A DNA stretch of 64,000 nt from Paraburkholderia nodosa (GCF_001718195.1 NZ_MCNV01000001.1:186001-250000), one strand, 5' to 3'; shown: positions 33,643 to 44,291, counted from the stretch's first letter. The notes: generated by a model not told the origin, from the letters alone. Numbers and translations are program-made.

Positions 33643-36600
33643 TTATTTCAGCCCGAAATCCACGCGCGTCGTCGCGCCCTTGTCGTCGATGCCCTTGGCG
33701 TCCAGCTTCGGCGCCACGATGAACACGCGGCTCGGATCGACCTTGCCTTCGAAGTACTGCTGCACCGCCTGCGCACGATCCTGAGCGAGATTGCGCAAGG
33801 TGGCGTCGTCAACGGGTGCGTGGTCGGCCAGCGCCTGCTTCATGTCGTCCACGGGCAGCGTCTTCGTGAGGCCGATCATGTTGTGCGGCTTCTTGAAGTC
33901 CGCATCCTTATAGGCCTTGGCGAGGTACTTCTCGTACTCCTTGTCGTCCACCTTGACCTGCGAGGTATCGACGCTCTCGCCGTTGCCCACCGTGTCCTTC
34001 ACCTTCTGGAGCCGCACGAGGCGATCCACGTATTGCTCGCGCAGTGCGGGCGTGTCCACGGCCGGATCGACGCGGCCGATCAGATCGATCTTGATCGAAG
34101 GCTTGTCGTCGAGCGCCTTCACGATCGTGTCGAGCTTCTTCTGGTCGGCATCGGTGAGCGTTGCCGTGCCGGCCGCGAACTCGACATAGCCCAGGTCTTC
34201 GCCGCCACCCCCGAACGCATTGGCGAGCAGCGTGAACGGCGCGGTCACCGCCTTCGCGATGAGGTTGAGCACCGCCTTCCAGATCAGGCCGCCCAGGCTG
34301 AACTCAGGGTTGGAGAGCGAGCCTGACACCGGGATGTTCACATCGATTTCGCCCCTGCGGTTCTTGAGCAGCGAAATCGCGAGCCGCACCGGCAGCTTGG
34401 TGGCCGTGTCGTTGTCGATGTGATCGCCGAACGTGAGCTGGTCGATGAAGATATGGTTGTTCGCCGTGAGCTCGTCGTTCGCGAGCTGGTAGTGCAGATC
34501 GACGTTGAGCTTGCCCTTCGTGATCGGGTAGCCCGCGTACTTCGCCGAATACGGCGTGAGGTTCGTGAGCTCGATATCGTGCGCGCTGGCCGTGAGGTCG
34601 AGCGACGGCTTGTCGATGAGCGGATTCACCGTGCCCTTGATCGAGAGCGGACCGTTCGCCGCGAGCTTCGCGGAGACATCCACGGGCGCAGGCGTGGTCG
34701 ACTGCGTGCCGAACGCGCCCACCGTGCCGTGGATCTGCACGAGATCGGCGGAGTAGTTCGGCTTGATGAAGTTGTCGGTATAGTTCACGCGGCCGTCCTG
34801 CAGCACGAGCTCACCGAAGTGCAGGCGCACGGGGTTCTTCGGCGGCTGCGCGGCCACGACCGTTGCCGGCGCGGAAGCCGACGCCGGTGCGGAAGCCGTC
34901 TGCACGGGCGCGCTCGCCGCCTGCGGCGTGAGCGGCACCGGCTCGCGCTCGCCAGGCTTGCCGCTCTTGTCCTGCGTGAGCGACTGCGCGGCGCCCGTTT
35001 GATGCGCGACTACGTCCTTGAGATTGAGCTTGCCTTGCGCGTCGAGCAGCACGCGGCCATAGAAGCCTGCGAACGTCACGCGGCTCGCGTCCACGTCGGT
35101 GCCGCGCGCGTCGTCGTAGTTCGCCTTCAGGTTCGTGAGCGCGAGCGAGCGCCAGCCCGCGAACGGGCCGGATGTGGCCTTGTCGAGCATGCGCACGTCC
35201 ACGAGCGCCGCATCGCCGCGATAGTTCGCCTTGAGCGCCTTGCCCTGCTCCACAGAAAGTTGCCCGTTCATGTTGAGCAGCGCGCTCGCGATCACCGCGT
35301 TGAGCTGATTGCCGAAATAAGGCTCGAACGCGGCGGCGTCGAGCCGGTTCGCGTCGATTTTCAGCTGCGCCGTGAGCGGCGTCGGGTTGATCTTGCCGCT
35401 CAGCGCGAGTGTGCCCTTACGGTTGACGGTCGCCTTCAGGTCGATCGGCAGCGGGTGCCTCAGGTCGTCGCTGATCTGCTGGATCTTCAGGTCGAACGGC
35501 GTAATGGCGAGCTTTACCGGCCGCGGCGTCGAATTGTCCGTAAAGTTGATCGTGCCGTTGTTCAGCGTGAAAGCGTCGATCGTGTAGCGCCAGGCCGGCC
35601 CTTCCTGCACCGACTTCTGCGCGGCGCGAATCGCCGTGCGCTCGGGCACCGCCTGCTGCGTGGAGGCGAGTTGCGCCAGGTCGACCTTGCCGTCCTTCTG
35701 GCGCTCGGCGTTCACCACGAGGCCGGTCACGTCGACCGATGCAATCTGCGCCTTGCGCGCATTGAGGTCGATGCCGCTTACCTGCACCGTGCCGCGGTCG
35801 AGCGCGATGGCAGGCGCCTTCGCGCCGCGCGCAGCGAGCTTGAGCGATTCGAGGCCGAGCGTGCTCTGGCCGACCTGCACGACGGCAGGCTGCTGCGCCC
35901 AGTCGGCCTTGAGCGTGGACGCGAGATTGAGCCTGCCGTCCAGAATCTGCGCGCTGCTGAGGTTGTCGATATACGGCTGCGCTTGCGGCAGACCCACGCG
36001 CTCGAGCGCGATGTTGGCTTCGGCGTTCTTGCCCGCGAGGCTCACCGTGCCCGACGCCTTGATCGTGCCGCCGTCGGTCGCATTCGTCGCAAACGTGAAC
36101 GGCGCGCCGGCTTTGTCAGTCGTCGAGAAGTTCGTAAGCGTGGTGGAAAGCTGCGTGAGTTCGACGTTCACCGGCCGCGCGGGCAGATCGTCGGCAATGT
36201 GCACGGTGCCGTTCGTGAGCGCGAACTGGCGGATCGAGACATCGAGCGGCGCGGGCTTCGCTTCCTCGGGCGCCGCCTGCGCGCTCTGGGCACCCGAGGC
36301 GCCCGAGGCCGGCGCGGCGCTCGCGGCCTTGTTCGCGGCCTCGTTCGCGGCCGGCGCGTTTTGCGCGGCCGGCGCGCCCATCAGCTTCTCGATGCTCAGC
36401 ACGCCTTGCTTGTCACGTGCGACCCACATGGTGGGCGCGTCGAGATGGATGTCGTCGAAACGATAGACGTTGCTGAACGGTTCGAGCGAGGCTGCCCCCA
36501 CGTGCAGACTGCGCGCGCCGAAGAACGGCGCATTGGCGTTGTCGGTCGAGTCGAAGTCGTTCAGGTCGGTCGTGCCCGCCACACGCAGCGTGGGCTTCTC

Positions 36601-37437
36601 GCCCGACATCACGAAATCGAGCTTGAGGTTGGTCGAGAGTTTGCCGCTCTTCACTGTGACAGGCAGCTTCGTCGGCGCGTAGGTGAGGAGCTTCGGCACA
36701 TCGAGGTCGGTCAGGCGCACCTCCACTTCCGACTCGCGCGTCGCGGAAAAGGGCTTGGTTCTGCCGTCGATGGCAAGCGTGCTCGCCCCGTCGATGCGCG
36801 CGCGCAGCATCGGCTGAACGAAGATATCGGTCTTGGAAGGCAGCGTGGCGATGAACGGAATGCCGAGCGACCAGCGGTCGATCACGTGCTTTTCGTTGAG
36901 CAGGCGATCGTCGAAGGTGATCTGGCCGTTCTCGATGCGGATGTTTGAAACCGAAAACTGCGTCGGCTTGCTGCCGGGTTTCGAGGGCGTCGAGAACTTC
37001 TCGATGAGGTCCGAGAAGTTGAAGTGCTGCGCGTCGAGCCGCACGATCGTGGCGCGCGGCGAGTCGAGCCGCAGTTCGTCGACGATGGGAGCCGCGCGAA
37101 AGATCGACGACCACGACGCCTGCACGACGGCGCGCGAGACATCGAAGAAGTCGCCGTTGCCGCCGCGCTCGCCGATATGCACACGGTCCGCTTCGAGGCG
37201 CAGCGTGTACGGATTGAGCGCGATGCGGCCGATCGTGACCGGCCGGTCGAGCTGCTTGCTCAACTGCTGCTCGGCAACATGGCGAATGATCGGCGGCGCG
37301 GCAAAGAAGCCGACCAGACCGAACACAATCAGAAAGATGACGACACCCGTGAGGATGTGCCGGGTGCGGGGCGCACGCGCGACCGCGCGCACCGACTGCA
37401 AGGAAGAGTTGAGCGACGCTTTGTTGAGGCTTGCCAT
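33643..37437 (-). CDS. DUF748 / AsmA-like envelope protein
   Basis: A very large protein of 1264 residues. An N-terminal helix at about 28-50 (LTGVVIFLIVFGLVGFFAAP) anchors it in the inner membrane. The remainder is a long beta-rich periplasmic body with repeated DUF748 units, marked by segments such as LDRPVTIGRIALNPYTLRLE and FALTNGTVHIADDLP. An Ala-rich linker occurs near 400-425 and another near 890-920. The last 170 residues (TLTDADQKKLDTIVKALDD onward) look like an OmpA-type domain. AsmA-like proteins are proposed to move phospholipids or tune outer-membrane protein assembly. The ATG at 37437 opens with MASLNKASLN; a longer frame to 37626 has no supporting signal. Confidence 0.85.
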   Translation of the reverse strand: MASLNKASLNSSLQSVRAVARAPRTRHILTGVVIFLIVFGLVGFFAAPPIIRHVAEQQLSKQLDRPVTIGRIALNPYTLRLEADRVHIGERGGNGDFFDVSRAVVQASWSSIFRAAPIVDELRLDSPRATIVRLDAQHFNFSDLIEKFSTPSKPGSKPTQFSVSNIRIENGQITFDDRLLNEKHVIDRWSLGIPFIATLPSKTDIFVQPMLRARIDGASTLAIDGRTKPFSATRESEVEVRLTDLDVPKLLTYAPTKLPVTVKSGKLSTNLKLDFVMSGEKPTLRVAGTTDLNDFDSTDNANAPFFGARSLHVGAASLEPFSNVYRFDDIHLDAPTMWVARDKQGVLSIEKLMGAPAAQNAPAANEAANKAASAAPASGASGAQSAQAAPEEAKPAPLDVSIRQFALTNGTVHIADDLPARPVNVELTQLSTTLTNFSTTDKAGAPFTFATNATDGGTIKASGTVSLAGKNAEANIALERVGLPQAQPYIDNLSSAQILDGRLNLASTLKADWAQQPAVVQVGQSTLGLESLKLAARGAKAPAIALDRGTVQVSGIDLNARKAQIASVDVTGLVVNAERQKDGKVDLAQLASTQQAVPERTAIRAAQKSVQEGPAWRYTIDAFTLNNGTINFTDNSTPRPVKLAITPFDLKIQQISDDLRHPLPIDLKATVNRKGTLALSGKINPTPLTAQLKIDANRLDAAAFEPYFGNQLNAVIASALLNMNGQLSVEQGKALKANYRGDAALVDVRMLDKATSGPFAGWRSLALTNLKANYDDARGTDVDASRVTFAGFYGRVLLDAQGKLNLKDVVAHQTGAAQSLTQDKSGKPGEREPVPLTPQAASAPVQTASAPASASAPATVVAAQPPKNPVRLHFGELVLQDGRVNYTDNFIKPNYSADLVQIHGTVGAFGTQSTTPAPVDVSAKLAANGPLSIKGTVNPLIDKPSLDLTASAHDIELTNLTPYSAKYAGYPITKGKLNVDLHYQLANDELTANNHIFIDQLTFGDHIDNDTATKLPVRLAISLLKNRRGEIDVNIPVSGSLSNPEFSLGGLIWKAVLNLIAKAVTAPFTLLANAFGGGGEDLGYVEFAAGTATLTDADQKKLDTIVKALDDKPSIKIDLIGRVDPAVDTPALREQYVDRLVRLQKVKDTVGNGESVDTSQVKVDDKEYEKYLAKAYKDADFKKPHNMIGLTKTLPVDDMKQALADHAPVDDATLRNLAQDRAQAVQQYFEGKVDPSRVFIVAPKLDAKGIDDKGATTRVDFGLK

Positions 37438-37710
37438 GCTTGCTTGCGGATGAGGCGGCAACAGGCCCGCCGCGGGATGTGGGTCTGATGTCGGAAATCC
37501 GGGGATGCCGACAGCCGGAAGTATAGGTCCGATAGAAGATCGGACGACGGGAAAACGCCGCCCGCGGCGCAGGTATTGCGCAACAAGAAGTAACAGCGCA
37601 AAGGCGATGGCCCGGCGATTGCGCAATGTGCGCCGCGCGTATTGCGCGATGCATGAAAACGCGGGCGGAAAAGCCGGGCGTGGCGCGCTCGAACGGGCTT
37701 ATACGGCGCA

Positions 37711-37745
37711 AAAAAAAACGTTGGCGGGACCGTGCCCCGCCAACG
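37711..37745 (-). terminator. Rho-independent terminator of the DUF1254 gene
   Basis: CGTTGGCGGG (37719-37728) pairs with CCCGCCAACG (37736-37745) over 10 bp; on the minus strand the stem is followed by a run of T (plus-strand A at 37711-37718). It sits in the 331-base gap 37438-37768, which otherwise holds only the upstream region of the DUF748 gene. Confidence 0.9.
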
Positions 37746-37768
37746 CTTCGTTCAGGCCGGTTCAGCGA

Positions 37769-39223
37769 TTACTGCCGCTCGACGGCGGGCGGCTGCCAGC
37801 TGCCGTCGGTCGCTTGCGGCTTCGCGGCGTAGAGGCGCATCACGAGCCGGAAGTCGCCATGCGGCGCCGGCACCCAGTTCGCGCCGCCGCGCGGCCGCTC
37901 GGCGCTCACCTGCACGTCGAGCGAGCCGTCGCGGTTGCGCCGTGCGCCGCTGCGGTCGCCGAACGCTACGCGCACGGGCGCGTCGGCGTCGAGCGCGCCG
38001 TCGGTGGTATAGGCCGTGATCGACCAGAAGCCGCGCACCGGCGGCAGCTGCTTCGCCGTGAAGTGAATCGTGTAGCGGTTCGCGCCGTTGAGCGCATGCC
38101 CGTCGCTGTCCTGGCTCACGCGGGCGCGCACTTCGTCGCGGGTCGTCGGCAGACCCGGCGACGTGTACGCCGCGTAGGCGCGCAGCGAGTAGTCGGGGCC
38201 GTAGTTGCCTGCGTCGTCGCCCACCCAGAGCCAGCCGTTGCCCGCCAGCAGGTTGGACGGCGGCGTCGCGGCGCGCGTGCGGCCATCGGCGAGACCCGCC
38301 TTGATGACCGCGGCGTCCTTCGCGCCCGAGGGCAACTGCGCCGGGTCGCCCGGGTGCACGCCAATGTCGCCGAGAATCTTGAGCGCGTGCGCGTCGTCTG
38401 CCGTGGGCGGGTTGTCTTCCAGCGCCAGGGCGAGCCGGTCGAAGAAACCGTGCGCGTCGAGCGCCGCGACCTGGGCGGACGGTGTGCCCGGCGCCACCGG
38501 ATCGCCGCTCTGCGTGGCGCCGGTCGGCTCGTTGCCGCGGCCGCCGCGAGCGCCGGCCTTGCCGCGCGCGCCGCGCTCGTCCCACCCGGAAAGCGCTGTG
38601 ACCTGCAGCCCGTGCTGCAGCCGCCGCACGGCCGCGATGTCGGCGCCGCCGCGTGTCTGGATGCGCGCGAGGAACCACACGTAGCGCGTCGACACGTCGA
38701 CGCGCTTCACGCGCGCGGGCAGCGTGCCCTTCCAGCCGGCCGGAACAAATGCAATCGTTTGCGCTTTCAGTCCGCTGACACGTTCACCCGACTGCGCGCC
38801 GGCGGTCGACCAGACGACGTTCGTCCACATGTCGAGCGCGCGTGCGTCCATGTAGCGGCCGTGCGTGTCGGGCAGCGTGACGAGCACCGGCTCGCTCGAT
38901 ACGTCGAGCCAGCCGCTGGAAGTCAGCGTGTCGAGGTTGGGTTCGAGCGGGCTCGAGGCCCCGACGGGCGGCAGCGACTGCGCGTGGCGCAGCGTGTTCG
39001 GCGCGGCCTGGCCGGGCCCGCTGCCGGTGGCGGATTCGCGCGCCACGTCCATCAGCACGAGCGGATAGCCAAACACATAGGAGTCGGAGACTTCGTCCTT
39101 CATCCAGCCGTTGCTCTTCGGCGCAACGTCGCCCGGCGCCGAGGCGCATCCGGCAATGAGGGCAAGGCAGGCGAGCGCGGAGCAGCTACGGTACGTAGAG
39201 AATGCTCGATGTATTGTTGTCAT
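37769..39223 (-). CDS. DUF1254/DUF1214 lipoprotein
   Basis: A 484-residue predicted lipoprotein. The lipobox ALIAGC sets acceptor C26. DUF1254 covers about 40-180 (DSYVFGYPLVLMDVARE, then LEPNLDTLTSSGWLDVSSEP) and DUF1214 the C-terminal third (LPPVRGFWSITAYTTDGAL). Proteins with these paired domains are widespread in proteobacteria and of uncertain function. A Gly/Arg-rich stretch near 215-235 looks disordered. The ATG at 39223 is chosen because it places the signal peptide correctly. It is transcribed away from copA, leaving 305 bases of shared upstream DNA. Confidence 0.88.
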   Translation of the reverse strand: MTTIHRAFSTYRSCSALACLALIAGCASAPGDVAPKSNGWMKDEVSDSYVFGYPLVLMDVARESATGSGPGQAAPNTLRHAQSLPPVGASSPLEPNLDTLTSSGWLDVSSEPVLVTLPDTHGRYMDARALDMWTNVVWSTAGAQSGERVSGLKAQTIAFVPAGWKGTLPARVKRVDVSTRYVWFLARIQTRGGADIAAVRRLQHGLQVTALSGWDERGARGKAGARGGRGNEPTGATQSGDPVAPGTPSAQVAALDAHGFFDRLALALEDNPPTADDAHALKILGDIGVHPGDPAQLPSGAKDAAVIKAGLADGRTRAATPPSNLLAGNGWLWVGDDAGNYGPDYSLRAYAAYTSPGLPTTRDEVRARVSQDSDGHALNGANRYTIHFTAKQLPPVRGFWSITAYTTDGALDADAPVRVAFGDRSGARRNRDGSLDVQVSAERPRGGANWVPAPHGDFRLVMRLYAAKPQATDGSWQPPAVERQ

Positions 39224-39460
39224 TTGTTGGTTGTATTCGGTGCGGGCGGTCCATGAAGTGACGTCGACCGGCTGGCCACTCCGCGCGGCCCCCCCAGGGC
39301 CGTAGTGAAATGCACGCGGCAAGGCGCCAATGCCGCCGGTTGGTATCGTATCGCTCGCGCATGGGCCTGAAAAGACTGTGGCGTGGAATATTGCCTTACA
39401 GGCAGAGAGCTTGCGCTCAGGACTTCCCTCTGAAACGAAAGGGGCGTAGTGTCGCGCCCC

Positions 39461-39491
39461 TTGACCTTCCCATGATGGGAACGTAGATACT
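39461..39491 (+). promoter_or_regulatory. CueR-type (MerR-family) promoter and operator of copA
   Basis: A -35 box TTGACC (39461-39466) and a -10-like GATACT (39486-39491) are 19 bases apart, the long spacer of MerR-family promoters. The spacer holds a dyad, ACCTTCCCA (39464-39472) and TGGGAACGT (39476-39484), matching in 8 of 9 positions and close to the CueR consensus ACCTTCC-N7-GGAAGGT. This predicts copper-induced copA expression. An 8-bp inverted repeat (AAGGGGCG/CGCCCCTT) abuts the -35 box. No cueR gene is in the window. Confidence 0.75.
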
Positions 39492-39528
39492 GCGTAACAT
39501 CGATGACAGCCAGTGCTCGCACCCCATC

Positions 39529-42006
39529 ATGAATGAACCCCTCGTAGCAGAACGCACCGATACCGCCGTGGCCGAACTCGAAGTCCACGGCATGACGTGC
39601 GCCTCGTGCGCCATGCGCGTCGAGAAAGCGCTTGCCAAGGTGCCGGGCGTCACGCGCGCCTCGGTCAACCTCGCCACGGAAAAGGCCACCGTCGAGGCCA
39701 GCGGCGGCGTCGCGCCCGCCGCGCTCGTCGCCGCCGTCGAAAAGGCCGGCTATGAAGCCGTGCCCGTCGCCACGGAAGCCACGACGCTCGCCATCGGCGG
39801 GATGACTTGCGCGTCGTGCGCGAACCGCGTCGAGAAGGCACTCGCGCGCGTGCCCGGCGTGGCTGGCGTAAGCGTGAACCTCGCCACCGAGCAGGCCACC
39901 GTCAACACCCGCTCGCCGCTCACGGGCGAATTGCAGGACCTGCTCGTCGCCGCCGTCAAAAAGGCCGGCTATGAAGCCACGCCACTCGCCGCCGACGAAG
40001 GCGCCGCCGCCCCGCAGAAAGGCGCCGCCGCCAGCGACGAAGCGCGCCGCGAATGGCGCGCCGTGCTGATTTCGGCCGTGCTCACGGCCCCGCTCGTGCT
40101 GCCGATGTTCGGCCACTGGCTCGGCCTCGACTGGATGCTGCCCGCCGCGGCACAGCTGGCGCTGGCGAGCGTCGTCCAGTTCGTGTTCGGCGCGCGCTTC
40201 TACCGCGCCGCGTGGAAGGCCGTGCGCGCCGGTGCGGGCAACATGGATCTGCTGGTCGCGCTCGGCACATCGGCCGCGTATGGCGTGAGCGTCTATGCGA
40301 TGCTCGCGCACCCCGGCGACATGGCCCATCTGTATTTCGAGGCCTCGGCGGTGGTCATCACGCTGGTGCGCTTCGGCAAGTGGCTCGAAGCGCGCGCGAA
40401 GCGCCAGACCACCGACGCAATCCGCGCGCTCAATGCGCTGCGGCCCGATCGCGCGCGCATCCGCGTCGATGGCGCAAATGGCGCCAACGCAGAGGAGCGC
40501 GAAGTCCCGCTCGCCCAGGTTCGCGTGGGCACCGTGGTGGTCGTGCGCCCCGGCGAGCGTGTGCCCGTGGACGGGGTCGTGCTAGAAGGCCGCAGCCACA
40601 TCGACGAATCGCTCATCACGGGCGAAAGCCTGCCCGTGCCGAAAGCGCCCGACGATCCCGTCACAGCCGGCTCGATCAACGGCGAAGGCGCGATCGCCGT
40701 GCGCACCACGGCCATCGGCGCGGAAACCACGCTTGCACGCATCATTCGCCTCGTGGAAAGCGCGCAGGCCGAAAAGGCGCCGATCCAGCGTCTCGTCGAC
40801 CGCGTGAGCGCCGTGTTCGTGCCGGCGATTCTCGTGATCGCGGCCATCACGCTGGGCGGCTGGCTGTTCGCGGGCGCGAGCGCCGAAACGGCGATCCTCA
40901 ACGCTGTAGCCGTGCTCGTGATCGCCTGCCCGTGCGCGCTCGGCCTCGCCACGCCCGCCGCGATCATGGCCGGGACCGGCGTGGCCGCGCGCCACGGCGT
41001 GCTCATCAAGGACGCCGAAGCATTGGAGACCGCCCACAACGTGAGCGTGGTCGCCTTCGACAAGACCGGCACGCTCACGCTCGGCCAGCCCTCGCTCACC
41101 GCGTTCGATGCGGCCGAAGGCCTCGAGCATGGCGAGGCGCTCGCGCTCGCCGCCGCCGTGCAGCGGCACAGCGATCACCCGCTCGCGAAGGCCGTGGTGC
41201 AGGCGTATGACGCCCAAGCCGAAGCCCAGGCGTCAGCCGCTTTGGCTGTCGCCGCCCATGCGCGCGCGGTGCCGGGGCGCGGCGTGGAGGCCGAAGTGAA
41301 CGGCCGGCGCCTCGCCATCGGCAGCGGCCGCTGGCTCGACGAACTGGCGCTCGCCGTACCGCCCGCGCTCGCGGACCGCGCGCGTTCGCTCGAAGAGGCG
41401 GGCAATACGGTGTCGTGGCTCTTCGAGCCGCACGGCGGGGTGCTCGCCCTGCTCGCTTTCGGCGACACCGTGAAGCCCACGGCGCGCGAAGCCATTGCGA
41501 GCCTCGAGGCGATGGGCATCCGCAGCGTGCTCGTGACCGGCGACAACGCGGGCAGCGCGGCGGCCGTGGCCGCGCAGCTCGGTATCCGCGAAGTCCATGC
41601 GCAGGTGCTGCCCGACGACAAGGCGCGCACGATCCGCGACCTCAAGATCAGGAGCGGCGGTATCGTCGCGATGGCCGGCGACGGCATCAACGACGCGCCG
41701 GCGCTCGCCGCCGCCGACATCGGCATCGCCATGGCCACGGGCACCGACGTCGCCATGCACGCGGCAGGCATCACGCTGATGCGCGGCGACCCCGCGCTCG
41801 TTGCCGCCGCAATCGATATTTCGCGGCGCACGTGGCGCAAGATCCAGCAGAACCTGTTCTGGGCGTTCTTCTACAACCTGATCGGGATTCCGCTCGCCGC
41901 CTTCGGCCTGCTCAACCCCATGCTCGCGGGCGCGGCCATGGCGTTTTCCAGCGTGAGCGTCGTGACCAACGCGCTCTTGCTCAGAACGTGGCGAGCCCGC
42001 CGCTGA
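39529..42006 (+). CDS. copA: Copper-exporting P1B-type ATPase
   Basis: An 825-residue heavy-metal ATPase pumping Cu(I) out of the cytoplasm. Two N-terminal HMA domains carry [10 protein letters not shown] (C24, C27) and [10 protein letters not shown] (C94, C97). Eight membrane helices are expected; the ion-site motif CPC is at 467-469. TGES is in LITGESLPV, the phosphorylated D511 is in DKTGTLTLG, the nucleotide-binding HP is in [10 protein letters not shown], and [16 protein letters not shown] closes the P domain. All motifs are intact. The C-terminal [16 protein letters not shown] has the Met and Ser typical of Cu(I) pumps. The promoter is CueR-like; the start has no clear SD. Confidence 0.95.
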   Translation: MNEPLVAERTDTAVAELEVHGMTCASCAMRVEKALAKVPGVTRASVNLATEKATVEASGGVAPAALVAAVEKAGYEAVPVATEATTLAIGGMTCASCANRVEKALARVPGVAGVSVNLATEQATVNTRSPLTGELQDLLVAAVKKAGYEATPLAADEGAAAPQKGAAASDEARREWRAVLISAVLTAPLVLPMFGHWLGLDWMLPAAAQLALASVVQFVFGARFYRAAWKAVRAGAGNMDLLVALGTSAAYGVSVYAMLAHPGDMAHLYFEASAVVITLVRFGKWLEARAKRQTTDAIRALNALRPDRARIRVDGANGANAEEREVPLAQVRVGTVVVVRPGERVPVDGVVLEGRSHIDESLITGESLPVPKAPDDPVTAGSINGEGAIAVRTTAIGAETTLARIIRLVESAQAEKAPIQRLVDRVSAVFVPAILVIAAITLGGWLFAGASAETAILNAVAVLVIACPCALGLATPAAIMAGTGVAARHGVLIKDAEALETAHNVSVVAFDKTGTLTLGQPSLTAFDAAEGLEHGEALALAAAVQRHSDHPLAKAVVQAYDAQAEAQASAALAVAAHARAVPGRGVEAEVNGRRLAIGSGRWLDELALAVPPALADRARSLEEAGNTVSWLFEPHGGVLALLAFGDTVKPTAREAIASLEAMGIRSVLVTGDNAGSAAAVAAQLGIREVHAQVLPDDKARTIRDLKIRSGGIVAMAGDGINDAPALAAADIGIAMATGTDVAMHAAGITLMRGDPALVAAAIDISRRTWRKIQQNLFWAFFYNLIGIPLAAFGLLNPMLAGAAMAFSSVSVVTNALLLRTWRARR

Positions 42007-42059
42007 CGGCCGCGCAGAGGATTGCACAGCGCGAGCGACGTATCGCGCGAAACATAACG

Positions 42060-42082
42060 AAAGGGCGCTTCATGCGCCCTTT
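42060..42082 (+). terminator. Hairpin terminator after copA
   Basis: AAAGGGCGC (42060-42068) and GCGCCCTTT (42074-42082) pair over 9 bp with a 5-base loop, followed by CCTTGTGG. The stem ends in TTT, but the U tract is poor, so efficiency is uncertain. Confidence 0.6.
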
Positions 42083-42193
42083 CCTTGTGGCGACGTTATT
42101 TTGGGTTCCGAAATATCCCACAATCTGCACACCGAAAATGGCGTAATCCATCGGTAATCTTTACGCGATTGTAAGGTTTTTCGGTTCTAGCCC

Positions 42194-42220
42194 TAAAGGA
42201 TCGCGCGCGCGCGCCGTAAT
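42194..42220 (+). promoter_or_regulatory. Sigma-28 (FliA)-like promoter of the chemoreceptor gene
   Basis: TAAA (42194-42197), 15 bases, then GCCGTAAT (42213-42220) match the flagellar sigma-28 consensus TAAA-N15-GCCGATAA in 10 of 12 positions. The ATG of a longer frame at 42219 would overlap this -10 box, which supports 42285 as the real start. Confidence 0.6.
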
Positions 42221-42284
42221 GCGTCATGCCAGCGCCTCGAAGGCGCAGGTTCCTTCTTTACAAGCTCTTTCCGGAACCGAATCC

Positions 42285-44291
42285 ATGCTTTCACGCTTAT
42301 CAAGCCGCGCGAGTGTCGGCGTGCGCCTCGCCTTGCTATCGTGCGTGCTCGTCGCAGCCATATTTGCCGCCTTCACGTGGGCGATCACGCATTCGGCGGC
42401 GACGCAGGTCGGCCACCAGGTGCGCTCGCGCATTGCCGAAAAGGATCAGGCGGTCGCCTCGTCGATCTCGCTCATCAACGGCGCGCTCGAAACCGAAGTC
42501 GACCGTGCCATGCAGCTCTTCGAGAGCTTCCTGCCCGGCGCCTTCACGCTCGACCCCACGCAAACGGTCGACATTGCCGGCAAGGCCACGCCGGTCTTCA
42601 AGTCCGGCGATCACGTGCTGAATCTGGACTTCACGATCCCCGACCAGTTTCTCGCGCGCAGCGGCGAAATCGCCACCGTTTTCGCGCGCAGCGGCGACGA
42701 CTTCGTGCGCGTGACCACGTCGCTCAAGAAGCAGGACGGCTCGCGCGCGATCGGCACGCTGCTCGACCGCAAGGGCCCGGCGTATGGCCCGGTGATGGCC
42801 AACCGCACCTTTACCGGCCTCGCCCAATTGTTCGGCAAGCAGTACATCACGCAGTACAAGCCGATTCTCGACGCCAGCGGCCACGTGATCGGCGCGCTGT
42901 TCGTCGGCGTGGATGTGGGCGCGCAGATCGATGCGCTCAAGAGCGAGATCGCCAAGCTCAAGATCGGCGAGAGCGGCTACTACTTCGTGATGGACGCTTC
43001 GAACGGCCCGACGCGCGGTACCTTCCTCGTCCACCCGCGCGCCGTCGGCAAACACTACGACGACGCCGACGCGCCTTGGTCGCGCATGCTCGAAACGCGC
43101 GAAGGCACGCTCGACTACACCTCCGCCGACTCGACGCGAGGTGAAGGCGACGCGCGCGCCAAGTTCGTCTCGTTCGTGAGCGTGCCGCAGTGGCAATGGC
43201 TCGTGGGCGGCGTCGCCGTGCGCGACGAAATCATGGCCGACGTGAACGCCACGCGCGACCGCTTCGCGGCCATCGGCCTCGTGCTGGTCGCGCTGTTCGC
43301 CGCGCTGTCGATCTACGCGGCGCGCCGCCTCGTGAGCCGGCCGCTCGACGCCGCCGCGCACGCCGCCGGCCAGCTCGCCGCGGGCGACCTCACGGTGCGC
43401 ATCGGCAATGACAGCCGTAACGGCATCGGACAAGGCGATGCAGCGCACGCGCAAGGCACGGCGGGTGCCGACGAGATCGGCCGCCTCACGCGCGCCATCG
43501 ACGGCATCGGCGTGGGCCTCGCGCAGATCGTCGCGCAGGTGCGCAGCGCCACCGCGCAGATGAGCGAGGACACCTCGCGCATCGCGCAAGGCAGCGGCGA
43601 GATCGCTTCGCGCATCGCGAGCCAGGCGAGCAGCCTGGAGGAGACGGCGGCGAGCATGGAAGAGCTCACGTCCACCGTGCAGCAGAATGCCGATCACGCG
43701 ACGCGCGCCAACACTGTGGTGACGAGCGCAGCCGAAGCCGCGCTCGACGGCGGGCGCGCCGTGAGCCGCGTCGTGGAAACGATGAACGACATCAGCCGCG
43801 CATCGCAGAAGATTGCCGAGATCACGGGTGTGATCGACGGCATCGCGTTCCAGACCAACATCCTCGCGCTCAACGCGGCCGTGGAAGCCGCGCGTGCGGG
43901 CGAGCACGGCAAGGGCTTCGCGGTGGTCGCGAGCGAAGTGCGCGCGCTCGCGCAGCGCAGCGCGGCGGCCGCGAAGGAAATCTCGGCGCTGATCACCGAA
44001 TCGTCGTCGACGGTCGAAACGGGCTACCGGATCGCCGGCGAAGCGAGCACGACCATGCGCGGCATCGTCGCGCGCGTGGATGAAGTGCGCTCGATCATCG
44101 GCGAGATCAGCGTGGCCTCTCGCGAACAATCGGGCGGTATCGAGCAGGTCAATATCGCGGTTTCGCAGATCGGCGCGGCGACGCAGCAGAGCGCCGCGCT
44201 GGTGGGCGACGCCGAGCGCGCCGCCGCCGCGCTCAACGATCATGCAGCGGCGCTCGCCGAACTCGTCTCCGTGTTCAAGGTGCGCGAGTAA
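42285..44291 (+). CDS. Methyl-accepting chemotaxis protein with Cache sensor
   Basis: A 668-residue transmembrane chemoreceptor. TM1 is at 12-33 and TM2 at about 327-345. Between them a periplasmic sensor of some 290 residues has the look of a Cache3-Cache2 tandem: AVASSISLINGALETEVDRA, VIGALFVGVDVGAQID, IGESGYYFVMDASNGP and WLVGGVAVRDEI. A HAMP segment and a Gly-rich linker follow, then a coiled signalling domain with the conserved hairpin tip ([20 protein letters not shown]) and methylation helices. The C-terminus VFKVRE lacks a CheR-docking pentapeptide. The RBS is a modest GGAA. The ligand is unknown. Confidence 0.93.
   Translation: MLSRLSSRASVGVRLALLSCVLVAAIFAAFTWAITHSAATQVGHQVRSRIAEKDQAVASSISLINGALETEVDRAMQLFESFLPGAFTLDPTQTVDIAGKATPVFKSGDHVLNLDFTIPDQFLARSGEIATVFARSGDDFVRVTTSLKKQDGSRAIGTLLDRKGPAYGPVMANRTFTGLAQLFGKQYITQYKPILDASGHVIGALFVGVDVGAQIDALKSEIAKLKIGESGYYFVMDASNGPTRGTFLVHPRAVGKHYDDADAPWSRMLETREGTLDYTSADSTRGEGDARAKFVSFVSVPQWQWLVGGVAVRDEIMADVNATRDRFAAIGLVLVALFAALSIYAARRLVSRPLDAAAHAAGQLAAGDLTVRIGNDSRNGIGQGDAAHAQGTAGADEIGRLTRAIDGIGVGLAQIVAQVRSATAQMSEDTSRIAQGSGEIASRIASQASSLEETAASMEELTSTVQQNADHATRANTVVTSAAEAALDGGRAVSRVVETMNDISRASQKIAEITGVIDGIAFQTNILALNAAVEAARAGEHGKGFAVVASEVRALAQRSAAAAKEISALITESSSTVETGYRIAGEASTTMRGIVARVDEVRSIIGEISVASREQSGGIEQVNIAVSQIGAATQQSAALVGDAERAAAALNDHAAALAELVSVFKVRE

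Noticed and set aside
34420..36948. An 842-codon frame antisense to the DUF748 gene
   Set aside because: Arg/Val/Glu-rich shadow of a long real gene with no recognisable domain.
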